A stretch of DNA of 10,889 nt from Pseudomonadota bacterium (GTDB lineage: Bacteria; Desulfobacterota; Anaeroferrophillalia; Anaeroferrophillales; Tharpellaceae), in NCBI GenBank assembly GCA_015486505.1, contig WFRP01000273.1:1-10889 (forward strand), given 5' to 3'. The notes under the pieces were generated by a model. It was not told the DNA's origin and searched no databases. It saw only the letters and a list, made by a program, of their open reading frames with translations. The translations under genes and the position numbers were made by a program. Shown one piece after another: positions 1 through 6,677 of the stretch. Numbering within the stretch: the stretch's first letter is position 1; each line of letters begins with the position of its first letter.

Positions 1-342
1 GGGTGGTTTTTCGTAAGCGGTTGCGGAAACGATTTCGTTGTTTTTCGGAAGCGAGCGGGAGCCCATTAGTACCTTACAGGTTATTTTCTGCACCAAAAAA
101 CAAGATTTAATAATCAGAAAATGTTCTGATAAGAGTACTTATTTGCGACCATCGGAAGTGCCCTTGGGGTGCGGGCCGGTAACTTTCTTCTGGGTTGCGG
201 GATTTGTTCCCGCATTAGCATTGCAACTGTTTGAGTGTAGTAAGTTTTGCAAGGCGGGCGCAGCGAGCGTAGGGAAAAACGGAAATCTTAACGCCTGGCG
301 GAGAAGAACCGCGCCCGACCCCGGATTCGGCTGAATAGTTAC
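1..342. mobile_element. MITE-like non-coding element, left end cut off by window
   Basis: No credible gene lies here. Bases 1-89 are identical to 10764-10852. At 329-342 is GGCTGAATAGTTAC, whose exact reverse complement GTAACTATTCAGCC stands at 10716-10729, 48 bases before the matching point of the second copy. By analogy the left end of this copy should lie about 48 bases before base 1, giving a compact element of about 390 bp with 14-bp terminal inverted repeats. The layout is a left-end module (1-66), one core hairpin repeat in reverse orientation (67-215) and a right-end module (about 240-342). The right-end module, reverse-complemented, loosely resembles bases 31-64. No transposase is present, so movement in trans is inferred. 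The GTAA tips would fit IS66-type ends, but that assignment is weak. Confidence 0.6.
67..215 (-). repeat. Core hairpin repeat unit, inside element 1
   Basis: This 149-base stretch is the reverse complement of the unit found in tandem at 6028-6445. It is closest to the copy at 6163-6310. Both carry nearly the same 24-base insert in the variable hairpin loop (91-114 here, 6263-6286 there, two differences when aligned in opposite orientation). The stem arms here are ATTTTCTG (83-90) and CAGAAAAT (115-122). The stretch around 172-200 has diverged from the tandem copies. The terminal hairpin with GCGGGA/TCCCGC arms is kept at about 197-213. Confidence 0.85.
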
Positions 343-345
343 AAT
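282..345 (+). repeat. Right-end module, upstream copy of direct repeat flanking pnp
   Basis: These 64 bases match 2495-2558 with four substitutions and no gap. The module contains a small GCGG/CCGC hairpin and ends in GGCTGAATAGTTAC followed by AAT. It forms the right end of the MITE-like element. The two copies therefore bracket pnp as direct repeats. Confidence 0.85.
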
Positions 346-410
346 TTTAATAATGAAACAATTAAGGCCGCCATTTGCAGTTTGACGCGGAAAAGAGAAG
401 TGGAGAAGAG

Positions 411-2504
411 ATGAAAAAGTATTGTAAAGTAGAAGCAGCTGGATGTGAAGTCAGTTTTGAAAGCGGCAAGATCGCCAAACAGGCCAATGGCGCGGTGATG
501 GTGCGCAAAGGCGATACCATGGTTTTAGTGACCGCGGTTGCCGCCCGCAAAGGTCGCGAAGGGATTGATTTTTTCCCTCTGACCGTTGATTATCAGGAAA
601 AAACCTACGCCGCCGGGAAGATCCCCGGGGGCTTTTTTAAGCGTGAAGGCCGTTTAAGCGACAGCGAGACCTTGACTTCACGCTTGATTGACCGGCCGCT
701 GCGGCCGCTGTTTCCCAAAGGTTTTACCTGCGAGACCCAGATTATCGCGACGGTTATGTCAACCGACAACGTTAATGATCCGGCGGTGTTAGCCCTGACC
801 GGGGCCTCAGCGGCGCTGATGATTTCCGATATTCCCTTTAATGGTCCGGTTGCCGGCGTTCGCGTGGTCCGTTTTGAAGGCGAATTAATTGCCAACCCGA
901 CCTTCGCCCAGATTGATGAGAGTGATCTTGATATGACCATGGCCTGTAGTCGTGAAGCCGTGGTTATGGTTGAGGGCGGCGCCCGTGAAGTTGATGAGCA
1001 GGTTGTACTGGCCGCGCTGGAACTTGGCCATAAGGCGGCGCAGCCCTTTATCGACGCGCAGCTCGAAATGGTTGAGCAGGTCGGTCTTGAGAAACGTGAA
1101 GTCTGTCCCCCGGTTTTGAATGAAGATCTGGTGGCATTGGTAAATGAGCAATTTATTGATCGTTTTGCCGAGGGCATCAAGGTTGCTGATAAACTTGAAC
1201 GCCAGGATTATTTCAGCGCGCTGAAAGATGAGATTCGTGAACGTCTGGCCGAGGCGGAAATCCCGGATGATGATCTCGGTGAGGTTTTTGAAGATCTGCT
1301 GGGTCGCGCCATTCGCCGTCAGATCAGTAGCGAAGGGGTGCGGATCGGCGGTCGTAAGGTTGATGAAATTCGTGATATCACAACGGAAGTCTCCCTTCTG
1401 CCGCGGGCGCACGGTTCGGCTCTGTTTACCCGGGGTGAAACCCAGGCGATTGTGACCGCGACCCTGGGAACCTCGGTAGATGAACAGCGCATCGATTCGT
1501 TGCGCGGCAATACCTTCAACAGCTTTATGCTGCACTATAATTTCCCGCCTTACAGTGTCGGTGAAGCCCGTTTCTTACGCGGCCCCGGCCGGAGGGAGAT
1601 CGGTCACGGGACTCTGGCCCGGCGGGCGCTGAAGGCGGTTCTGCCGACTGCGGAACAATTTCCTTATACAATTCGGATAGTTTCAGATATTACCGAGTCT
1701 AACGGTTCTTCCTCAATGGCTTCGGTCTGCGGCGGTACGCTGGCGCTGATGGATGCCGGGGTGCCGATTAAGGCGCCGGTTGCCGGGATTGCTATGGGGC
1801 TGGTTCAGGAAGGTGATCAATTTATTGTCTTAAGCGATATCCTCGGCGATGAAGATCACGTTGGAGATATGGACTTTAAAGTCACTGGTACCAAAGACGG
1901 AATTACCGCGATTCAGATGGATATCAAGATTACCGGGATCAGCAGTGAGATTATGGGTAAGGCCCTGGCGCAGGCCAAGGCCGGCCGTCTGCATATTCTG
2001 GGCAAGATGGAAGAGTCGCTCTCCGCGCCGCGGGCTGAGCTTTCCGACTACGCGCCGCGGATTATGACAATCAGGATTGATCCGGATAAGATCCGCGACG
2101 TCATCGGGCCCGGCGGGAAAAATATCCGGGCGATTACGGAAAAATCCGGGGCCAAGATCGATATCGATGACAGCGGTGAAATTAAAATCGCGTCCGTCGA
2201 CGGCCAGGCTTCAGAGATTGCGATTGCCTTGATCCGCGATCTGACCCAGGAAGCTGAGGTCGGCAAGATCTATCTCGGCACGGTTCAGCGGATTATGGAT
2301 TTCGGCGCCTTCGTCCAGATTTTCCCGGGAACCGACGGTTTGCTCCACGTCTCCCAGATTGCCGAAGAGCGGGTGCGCGAAGTTCGCGACTATTTGAAAG
2401 AGGGTGACGAGGTGATGGTCAAGGTGATCGAAGTCGATCGCCAGGGTAAAATCCGGCTCTCCCGCAAAGAGGCGCTGCGCGACCAGAAAAAACAGAAATC
2501 TTAA
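411..2504 (+). CDS. pnp: Polynucleotide phosphorylase
   Basis: This 697-residue protein is a 3'-to-5' phosphorolytic exoribonuclease. It degrades RNA to nucleoside diphosphates using phosphate, and in many bacteria it joins the RNA degradosome. Two RNase PH-like domains are visible: the first has GGFFKREGR and RLIDRPLRPLF, the second RFLRGPGRREIGHG. The catalytic segment DEDHVGDMDFK supplies Asp482, Asp488 and Lys490, matching E. coli Asp486, Asp492 and Lys494. A KH domain with IGPGGKNI lies near residue 565, and an S1 domain runs from about 618 to 690. Length is typical of the family. I chose the ATG at 411 because GGAGAAGAG precedes it and it gives the usual N-terminus; an in-frame ATG at 375 would only add 12 atypical residues. 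The usual upstream partner rpsO is not seen; a MITE-like element occupies that space. The stop codon lies within a repeat shared with 282-345. Confidence 0.97.
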   Translation: MKKYCKVEAAGCEVSFESGKIAKQANGAVMVRKGDTMVLVTAVAARKGREGIDFFPLTVDYQEKTYAAGKIPGGFFKREGRLSDSETLTSRLIDRPLRPLFPKGFTCETQIIATVMSTDNVNDPAVLALTGASAALMISDIPFNGPVAGVRVVRFEGELIANPTFAQIDESDLDMTMACSREAVVMVEGGAREVDEQVVLAALELGHKAAQPFIDAQLEMVEQVGLEKREVCPPVLNEDLVALVNEQFIDRFAEGIKVADKLERQDYFSALKDEIRERLAEAEIPDDDLGEVFEDLLGRAIRRQISSEGVRIGGRKVDEIRDITTEVSLLPRAHGSALFTRGETQAIVTATLGTSVDEQRIDSLRGNTFNSFMLHYNFPPYSVGEARFLRGPGRREIGHGTLARRALKAVLPTAEQFPYTIRIVSDITESNGSSSMASVCGGTLALMDAGVPIKAPVAGIAMGLVQEGDQFIVLSDILGDEDHVGDMDFKVTGTKDGITAIQMDIKITGISSEIMGKALAQAKAGRLHILGKMEESLSAPRAELSDYAPRIMTIRIDPDKIRDVIGPGGKNIRAITEKSGAKIDIDDSGEIKIASVDGQASEIAIALIRDLTQEAEVGKIYLGTVQRIMDFGAFVQIFPGTDGLLHVSQIAEERVREVRDYLKEGDEVMVKVIEVDRQGKIRLSRKEALRDQKKQKS

Positions 2505-2558
2505 CGCCTAGCGGAGAAAAGCCGCGCCCGAGCCCGGATTCGGCTGAATAGTTACAAT
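2495..2558 (+). repeat. Right-end module, downstream copy overlapping the pnp stop
   Basis: Direct repeat of 282-345 (60 of 64 bases identical). It begins inside the last codons of pnp, includes its TAA, and ends with GGCTGAATAGTTAC at 2542-2555. No matching left end is visible nearby, so this is a solo element end, a remnant, or the source of the sequence found upstream. The GCGG/CCGC hairpin is kept although its loop differs (AGAAAAG here, AGAAGAA upstream). Confidence 0.85.
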
Positions 2559-2587
2559 AGACTTTTATTTGGTTACATTTATTTGAA

Positions 2588-2629
2588 AAAAAGAGAGCGG
2601 CCGCCGGTTACGGCGGCCGCTCTCTTTTT
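2588..2629. terminator. Bidirectional intrinsic terminator between pnp and rnd
   Basis: A perfect 19-bp inverted repeat: left arm AAAAAGAGAGCGGCCGCCG, loop GTTA at 2607-2610, right arm at 2611-2629. The arms end in A runs on the left and T runs on the right, so transcripts from either strand give a GC-rich hairpin followed by U residues. It serves the convergent genes pnp (plus) and rnd (minus). The right arm overlaps the first two bases of the rnd stop codon (2628-2630). Confidence 0.93.
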
Positions 2630-3776
2630 ACAGGTATTTCGTTATTTCCTTACCCAGCAGTTGCCGGCGCCAGCCCGATGACCGCAGTCGCGCCTTTGCT
2701 TGCGTTGCCTGATTTTTATCGGCAAAAATCTTTTCAATATCCTTCCTGGTGGCGATCAAAGCCGGATCAAGATCGTGTTTTTTACAGGTCGCCGATATCA
2801 AGTCTATGATTTTACGAACCTTTTCCTGATTTTTGGCATTTCGGGATTTTTTAAGTGATAGCGGCCAGTCAGCTTCAGGCAGGGCCAGACCTTTTGCGGC
2901 CGCCTCTAATAGCTCTTTAGCATAACGTTGTCCGGCCCGGGCGGAGAGGCCGCAATTATTTTTCAGCTTATCGTAATCCAGCGGTGCGCTTTGGGCAATC
3001 TTGATTAAAGATTCATCGGGGATAATATGGCGGCGCGGCCGGTTGCGGCTGACGGCCTTTCTCTCCCGCCAAGCCGCGAGGCTGCGCAGAATCGCAAGCT
3101 CCGGCCGGCTCAGGCGGCCGGCGCCTTTGACCTTAATGTAAATCTGTTCGGGATCGGGGTCCAGGTAAAGAACAGGGTTATCGTAAAGCCGCATCTCTTC
3201 GGTAAGCCATTGATTGCGGCCGAGCTTTTCGGCCTGCCGCATTATTTTATCACGAATAAAAGGAAGAAATAAAACGTCATCAAGGGCATATTGGAGCTGT
3301 TTTGAGGTTAGCGGCCGTTTGAGCCAGTCGCTGCGGGTTTCGCCTTTTTCTAAAGTTATATCGGCAAAAAGAGCGCAGGTGTCAAGGAGAGACCGGCTGG
3401 CGGAGGGGCCGATAAATCCGGCGGCCAGGCGGGTATCGAAAATATTTTGGGGGTAGAATCCGGTCGCCTGGCGCAGAATGGTAAGATCCTGTTTGGCATC
3501 ATGGATTATTTTTTCGATTTTCGGATCACTGAGAACCTCTCCCAGGGGGGCAAGTTTTCCCTGTAAAGCCGGCATATCCAGCAGCCAGGCCTCTTTTTCG
3601 TTCAAGGCCAGCTGCACTAAACCGAGGATCGGATAGTAGGTTCTCTCCCAGATAAATTCTGTATCAACCGCCACCCGGCCGGCAGTTGCAATTTTTTCGG
3701 CTATTTTCTCAAGTTCTGCCGTCGTAGAAATAAGTTTTCGATCGGGTGGGCCGCTGGCAAATTCACGCTGTTTCAT
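2628..3776 (-). CDS. rnd: Ribonuclease D (DEDDy 3'-5' exoribonuclease)
   Basis: The 382-residue product matches the length of RNase D, a hydrolytic 3'-exonuclease that trims the 3' ends of tRNA precursors and other small RNAs. The exonuclease domain shows all three DEDDy motifs: Exo I VAVDTEF (Asp38, Glu40), Exo II HDAKQD (Asp97) and Exo III YALDD (Tyr163, Asp167). An HRDC domain covers about 214-292, with motifs RPELAILRSLAAWRE and IPDESLIKIAQ. A second, more divergent HRDC-like helical region fills 310-382. I chose the ATG at 3774-3776 because AGGAAA lies about ten bases upstream and the domain starts soon after; the frame stays open to 3977, but that 67-residue extension is not family-like. 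It converges on pnp and is transcribed divergently from the ygiQ-type gene. Confidence 0.93.
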   Translation of the reverse strand: MKQREFASGPPDRKLISTTAELEKIAEKIATAGRVAVDTEFIWERTYYPILGLVQLALNEKEAWLLDMPALQGKLAPLGEVLSDPKIEKIIHDAKQDLTILRQATGFYPQNIFDTRLAAGFIGPSASRSLLDTCALFADITLEKGETRSDWLKRPLTSKQLQYALDDVLFLPFIRDKIMRQAEKLGRNQWLTEEMRLYDNPVLYLDPDPEQIYIKVKGAGRLSRPELAILRSLAAWRERKAVSRNRPRRHIIPDESLIKIAQSAPLDYDKLKNNCGLSARAGQRYAKELLEAAAKGLALPEADWPLSLKKSRNAKNQEKVRKIIDLISATCKKHDLDPALIATRKDIEKIFADKNQATQAKARLRSSGWRRQLLGKEITKYL

Positions 3777-3944
3777 TACTTGACTTTTCCTGGTTTCCAA
3801 GATTATGTATGATTTAAATATATTATCGCCCTCTATAAGGACTTTTTTGTAAAACTTCCACTTATTTATCAAGAATTCAAAGACCGGCATAGCGGTATTA
3901 CGATGCCCTGCGGGAAGTTTTAAAATCGGATATAACGAGGAGAA

Positions 3945-4013
3945 ATGAGAAGAAAGGATAAGAACGAATCGCTTCACTTGACCGCTGTTCCGCCGCGCTT
4001 TATCGGCGGGTGA
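3945..4013 (+). CDS. Putative 22-codon upstream ORF coupled to the ygiQ-type gene
   Basis: An ATG at 3945 is preceded by a strong Shine-Dalgarno sequence (AACGAGGAGAA). The ORF begins MRRKDKNESL, is rich in basic residues at its start, and ends in TGA at 4011-4013. That stop overlaps the GTG at 4010-4012 of the downstream radical SAM gene (GTGA). The downstream gene has no comparable ribosome-binding site, so translation may be coupled. I recognise no family for the peptide. The alternative is that a one-base deletion or sequence error split the true N-terminus of the downstream protein. Confidence 0.4.
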   Translation: MRRKDKNESLHLTAVPPRFIGG

Positions 4014-5827
4014 TTTTGGTCGCTAAATTGGATTTTCTGCCGACAACGGCGGCCGAGTGCCGGGCTCTGGGTTGGGACGCAGTTGATGTGGTTCTGGTCT
4101 CCGGTGATGCCTATGTCGATCATCCCTCATTCGGGATTGCTCTGATCGGGCGCTGGCTTGAAGCGAATGGTTATCGTGTGGCGATTCTGGCTCAGCCGCA
4201 ATATCAAAACGGCGCGGCCGATTTCAGACGTTTCGGCCGGCCCCGGCTTTTTTTCGGCATCAGTGCCGGGAATCTTGATTCGATAGTTGCCAACTATTCC
4301 GGCAACGGCAAAATTCGCGATAAAGATCCCTTCTCGCCGAAGGGAAATCCCTATTTCTCAGACCATAAACAGAAAAATAACCGTCGGCGGCCGGATCGGG
4401 CGAGTCTGATTTATGCTAATCGGGCCCAGGCGGCCTGGCCCGGAGTGCCGGTGATCCTCGGCGGGATTGAAGCCTCCCTGCGGCGTTTTATCCATTACGA
4501 TTATCGGCAGGAAAAACTCAGAAATTCAATCCTTGCGGACAGTAAGGCGGATCTTTTGGTTTACGGGATGGGTGAGCGGGCAATTCTCGAGATTGCCCGG
4601 CGTCTGGCTGCGGGAGCTGAACTTTCCGGGATTTCCGGTACCTGTGAGTTTCTGCCGCCGGCTGTGGGGGCCGCTCTTTCTGAGCGAGAAAGGGCGACGT
4701 TATTGCCGGGCTGGAATGCGATTGAGAATGATAAAAAAGCCTTCATCAGGGCCGAGTTGGCAATCGACCGGCGGGCGCGGCAGGGGCCGGAGAACGCCCG
4801 GATTTTATTGCAGGAGCAGAAACACGGCTGGATTAAAGAGAATCGGCCGGCCGCGCCGCTGACTCCGGTTGAACTTGATCAAATTTACGCGCTTAATTTT
4901 ATGCGGCTTCCCGCCGCCGGCAGCGGCGAGATTCCGGCATTTTCGATGATTCGTGATTCGATCACCATTGTCCGCGGCTGCAGCGGTAATTGCTCATTCT
5001 GTGCCCTGACCCGGCATCAGGGCGCTCAGGTGGTCAGCCGGACCCGGAAAGCGATTGTCCGTGAGGCTCAAATTATTGCCGGTCAACCCGGTTTCAAGGG
5101 CATCATAAGTGATCTGGGCGGGCCGACCGCCAATCTTTACGCCACCGGTTGTAATAAGGGTGGTGTCTGCCCGCGTAAGGATTGTCTCTATCCCGAAGTC
5201 TGTAAACATCTTGAAATTGATGAAAAAGCGTTGGTCGATTTATTAAATGAGGTCGCGGCTCTTACCGGGGTAAAAAAAGTTTTTATTTCATCGGGTTTGC
5301 GTCTGGCCCTGCTCCGGCGTACTCCCCGGCTTCTTAAAAGTATAATTGAGCATCATCTGCCCGGAGTGATGAAGATCGCGCCGGAACACAACGCGCCGGA
5401 AATCCTGCGTTTAATGCATAAAAACGATGCCTTTGAACTTGAGGCGTTTTTACGGGACGCGCGTAAAATTGCGCTTAAAGCTGAAGTTAAGGTCGATTTT
5501 ACTCCATATCTGATTTCGGCGCATCCCGGCTGCCGGGTTGAGGATATGCGCAATCTGGCCCGGACGATTAAGCGTCTTGGCCTTAAGGCGCGTCAATATC
5601 AGGATTTTACCCCGACTCCGGGAACCATCGCAACCGCGATGTATGTAAGTGGCCTGGATCGCGATACCTTAAAGCCGATCCGGGTCGCTAAAGGTGAAAA
5701 TGAGCGCCGCCGTCAGCGGCAGGAACTTGAAAAAGTCAGCGGCCGCCGCAAATCACGACCGCCGGGGCAAAAAGTCGGCCATAGGCCCGGTGGCTCAAAA
5801 TACCGGCAGCGCTCCCGTAATCCGTAA
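4010..5827 (+). CDS. ygiQ: YgiQ-family radical SAM protein (UPF0313)
   Basis: The 605-residue protein is a cytoplasmic radical SAM enzyme of the YgiQ family, whose reaction is not established. The N-terminal family signature FLPTTAAECRALGWD and SGDAYVDHPSFG appear within the first 50 residues. The iron-sulfur motif CSGNCSFC gives Cys324, Cys328 and Cys331, which should hold a 4Fe-4S cluster that cleaves S-adenosylmethionine. After it comes a family-specific Cys-rich stretch (CNKGGVCPRKDCLYPEVC). The motifs KIAPEHNAPEILRLM, SAHPGC and QYQDFTPTPGT complete the barrel and the C-terminal domain. The protein is shorter than E. coli YgiQ (roughly 740 residues), mainly because its C-terminus is a short Arg/Lys-rich tail. 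The start is uncertain: GTG at 4010 overlaps the upstream ORF, while TTG at 4028 would give a start just before FLPTT. No strong SD precedes either. Confidence 0.93.
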   Translation: MILVAKLDFLPTTAAECRALGWDAVDVVLVSGDAYVDHPSFGIALIGRWLEANGYRVAILAQPQYQNGAADFRRFGRPRLFFGISAGNLDSIVANYSGNGKIRDKDPFSPKGNPYFSDHKQKNNRRRPDRASLIYANRAQAAWPGVPVILGGIEASLRRFIHYDYRQEKLRNSILADSKADLLVYGMGERAILEIARRLAAGAELSGISGTCEFLPPAVGAALSERERATLLPGWNAIENDKKAFIRAELAIDRRARQGPENARILLQEQKHGWIKENRPAAPLTPVELDQIYALNFMRLPAAGSGEIPAFSMIRDSITIVRGCSGNCSFCALTRHQGAQVVSRTRKAIVREAQIIAGQPGFKGIISDLGGPTANLYATGCNKGGVCPRKDCLYPEVCKHLEIDEKALVDLLNEVAALTGVKKVFISSGLRLALLRRTPRLLKSIIEHHLPGVMKIAPEHNAPEILRLMHKNDAFELEAFLRDARKIALKAEVKVDFTPYLISAHPGCRVEDMRNLARTIKRLGLKARQYQDFTPTPGTIATAMYVSGLDRDTLKPIRVAKGENERRRQRQELEKVSGRRKSRPPGQKVGHRPGGSKYRQRSRNP

Positions 5828-5864
5828 AGACCGATACTTGATATGGGTTAATGAGCGAGTAAGC

Positions 5865-6024
5865 TCAAGGTATGCTTGATCCCTTTTTTATGCCGTGTCT
5901 GAGATCATTCCGCCAGGGTTCGTCTCTCTTATGTTCACCCGTATTACAGAATAAATGGGCCATATCATTTCTCAAATCTGCTTGAAACGTGATTGTCTCT
6001 TCTATTTGGCCATTTTCATAATAC
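5865..6024 (-). pseudogene. Fragment of a MORN-type (YwqK-like) repeat protein
   Basis: On the minus strand an open stretch of about 52 codons reads YYENGQIEETITF, then ADLRNDMAHLFCNTGEHKR and NDLRHGIKK, ending in TGA at 5867-5865. The YYENGQI, DLRN, TGE and DLRHG spacing is the pattern of MORN_2 repeats, found in secreted or surface proteins and in proteins labelled YwqK-family antitoxins. Only about two repeats remain. Upstream (above 6024) the frame runs straight into the tandem non-coding repeats, so there is no N-terminus or start signal, and the C-terminus is short. This looks like a gene remnant truncated when the repeats arrived. Assignment rests on the motif pattern only. Confidence 0.55.
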
Positions 6025-6027
6025 CTA

Positions 6028-6162
6028 ATGCGGGAACAAATCCCGCAACCCAAACAGGGCTTTTTCGGCCCGTACCCAGGGGCACTTCCGCTGGTCGCAA
6101 ATAAGTGCTCTTATCAGAACATTTTCTTGTTTTAAAACAAGAAAATAACCTGTAAGGCACTA
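6028..6162 (+). repeat. Core hairpin repeat, tandem copy A
   Basis: A 135-base unit starting ATGCGGGAAC. Potential hairpins in order are GCGGGA/TCCCGC with a five-base loop, GGGC/GCCC, CCAG/CTGG around a conserved GGGCACTTCCG, and ATAAG/CTTAT. The last is a long palindrome at 6121-6146 whose half ATTTTCTTGTTTT is followed directly by its reverse complement, 26 bases in all. Copy A has one more base than B and C in the GGGC hairpin loop. Confidence 0.9.
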
Positions 6163-6310
6163 ATGCGGGAACAGCTCCCGCAACCCAAACAGGGCTTTTC
6201 AGTCCGTACCCAGGGGCACTTCCGCTGGTCGCAAATAAGTACTCTTATCAGAACATTTTCTGGATATTAAATCTTGTTTTTTGGTGCAGAAAATAACCTG
6301 TAAGGTACTA
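6163..6310 (+). repeat. Core hairpin repeat, tandem copy B
   Basis: This 148-base unit directly follows copy A. It has the same hairpin order, with loop ACAGC in the first hairpin and an AGTCC arm giving a G-T wobble in the second. Its variable hairpin has arms ATTTTCTG (6255-6262) and CAGAAAAT (6287-6294) around a 24-base insert, which is shared in inverted orientation with the copy at 67-215. The insert accounts for most of the extra length over copies A and C. Confidence 0.9.
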
Positions 6311-6445
6311 ATGCGGGAACAAACCCCGCACCCCAAACAGGGCTTTGTAGCCCGTACCCAGGGGCACTTCCGCTGGTCGCAAATAAGTACTCTTATCAGA
6401 ACATTTTCTTGTTTTTTCAAACCGAAAATAACCTGTAAGGTACTA
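6311..6445 (+). repeat. Core hairpin repeat, tandem copy C
   Basis: A 135-base unit with the same order of hairpins. The second hairpin pairs fully (GGGCT, loop TTGT, AGCCC). The variable hairpin has ATTTTC (6403-6408) pairing with GAAAAT (6424-6429) and an inner GTTT/AAAC stem around loop TTTC, with TT opposite C between the two stems. The unit ends in the conserved AACCTGTAAGGTACTA. Confidence 0.9.
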
Positions 6446-6468
6446 ATGCGGGATTTGTTCCCGCATTA
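6444..6468. repeat. Terminal hairpin closing the tandem array
   Basis: Perfect inverted repeat TAATGCGGGA, loop TTTGT, TCCCGCATTA. It equals the first hairpin of a unit, but the loop is the reverse complement of the ACAAA loop in copies A and C, so it is in the opposite orientation. It marks the right edge of the array, about 33 bases before the putative trp promoter. Confidence 0.85.
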
Positions 6469-6501
6469 GATATCCGGTTTTCATTTTTGTCGGGAAATTA
6501 C

Positions 6502-6530
6502 TTGACAGCGTTGCTTGAGATAGGTTAGTT
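6502..6530 (+). promoter_or_regulatory. Candidate trp promoter (good -35, poor -10)
   Basis: TTGACA at 6502-6507 is a perfect sigma-70 -35 box. The best -10 positions 16-17 bases downstream (GTTAGT or TTAGTT, 6524-6530) are poor matches. If used, transcription would start near 6537, leaving only a few bases before the leader ATG at 6541. I saw no TrpR-like operator palindrome. Confidence 0.35.
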
Positions 6531-6540
6531 GGGTTTTGTT

Positions 6541-6630
6541 ATGAAGCATACTCAATGTGTAAATTTCAGAGGCTGGTGGTGGCCGGGTGAATCCTATGTG
6601 TCTGGGCGACCTCCGCAACGGCTTGGTTAA
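6541..6630 (+). CDS. trpL: trp operon leader peptide with three Trp codons
   Basis: A 29-codon ORF begins MKHTQCVNFRG and continues with three consecutive TGG codons at 6574-6582, then PGESY and on to a TAA at 6628-6630. A run of Trp codons in a short ORF just before a terminator and trpE is the hallmark of a ribosome-stalling leader. When charged tRNA-Trp is scarce, the ribosome pauses at these codons; otherwise it proceeds to the stop and covers the antiterminator strand at 6612-6619. No strong Shine-Dalgarno sequence is visible before the ATG. The peptide itself is expected to have no other function. Confidence 0.85.
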   Translation: MKHTQCVNFRGWWWPGESYVSGRPPQRLG

Positions 6631-6677
6631 AGCAGGGTAATAAATAACTTGTCGTTGAACCTGAAAAGGGTTGTGGA
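6612..6677 (+). promoter_or_regulatory. trp antiterminator pairing
   Basis: TCCGCAAC at 6612-6619 can pair over eight bases (one G-U) with GTTGTGGA at 6670-6677. The second strand includes the inner left arm of the downstream terminator, so the two structures exclude each other. The first strand lies about 30 bases past the Trp codons, inside the end of the leader ORF: exposed when a ribosome stalls at Trp, covered when it reaches the stop codon. The pairing was found by eye, not by energy calculation. Confidence 0.6.

Noticed and set aside
38..334. 98-codon open frame at the window start and similar frames at 6199-6469 and 10695-10889
   Set aside because: They translate the structured repeats. 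The shared peptide words occur only because the DNA is repeated, and they lie on different strands and frames. Copy A has a one-base indel relative to B and C that shifts the frame, so coding is not conserved.
885..1535. Long minus-strand open frames within pnp (191 and 216 codons)
   Set aside because: They are antisense shadows of a clearly conserved pnp gene, with no recognisable protein features.
3801..3870. Promoter for rnd on the minus strand
   Set aside because: GATAAT and TTTACA-like boxes exist, but the spacer is about 20 bases. In AT-rich DNA this is not convincing.
3777..3977. N-terminal extension of rnd
   Set aside because: The frame is open but the 67 extra residues are not RNase D-like. 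The ATG at 3776 has a ribosome-binding site and gives the normal length.
5834..5889. Terminator after ygiQ
   Set aside because: ATACTTGA can pair with TCAAGGTAT (one bulge), but the loop is long and the T run (5884-5889) is about ten bases beyond the stem. It is too weak to call.
6028..6445. CRISPR array or integron attC array
   Set aside because: The units are 135-148 bases, directly adjacent, with no regular unique spacers. No cas genes, integrase or cassette ORFs are present.
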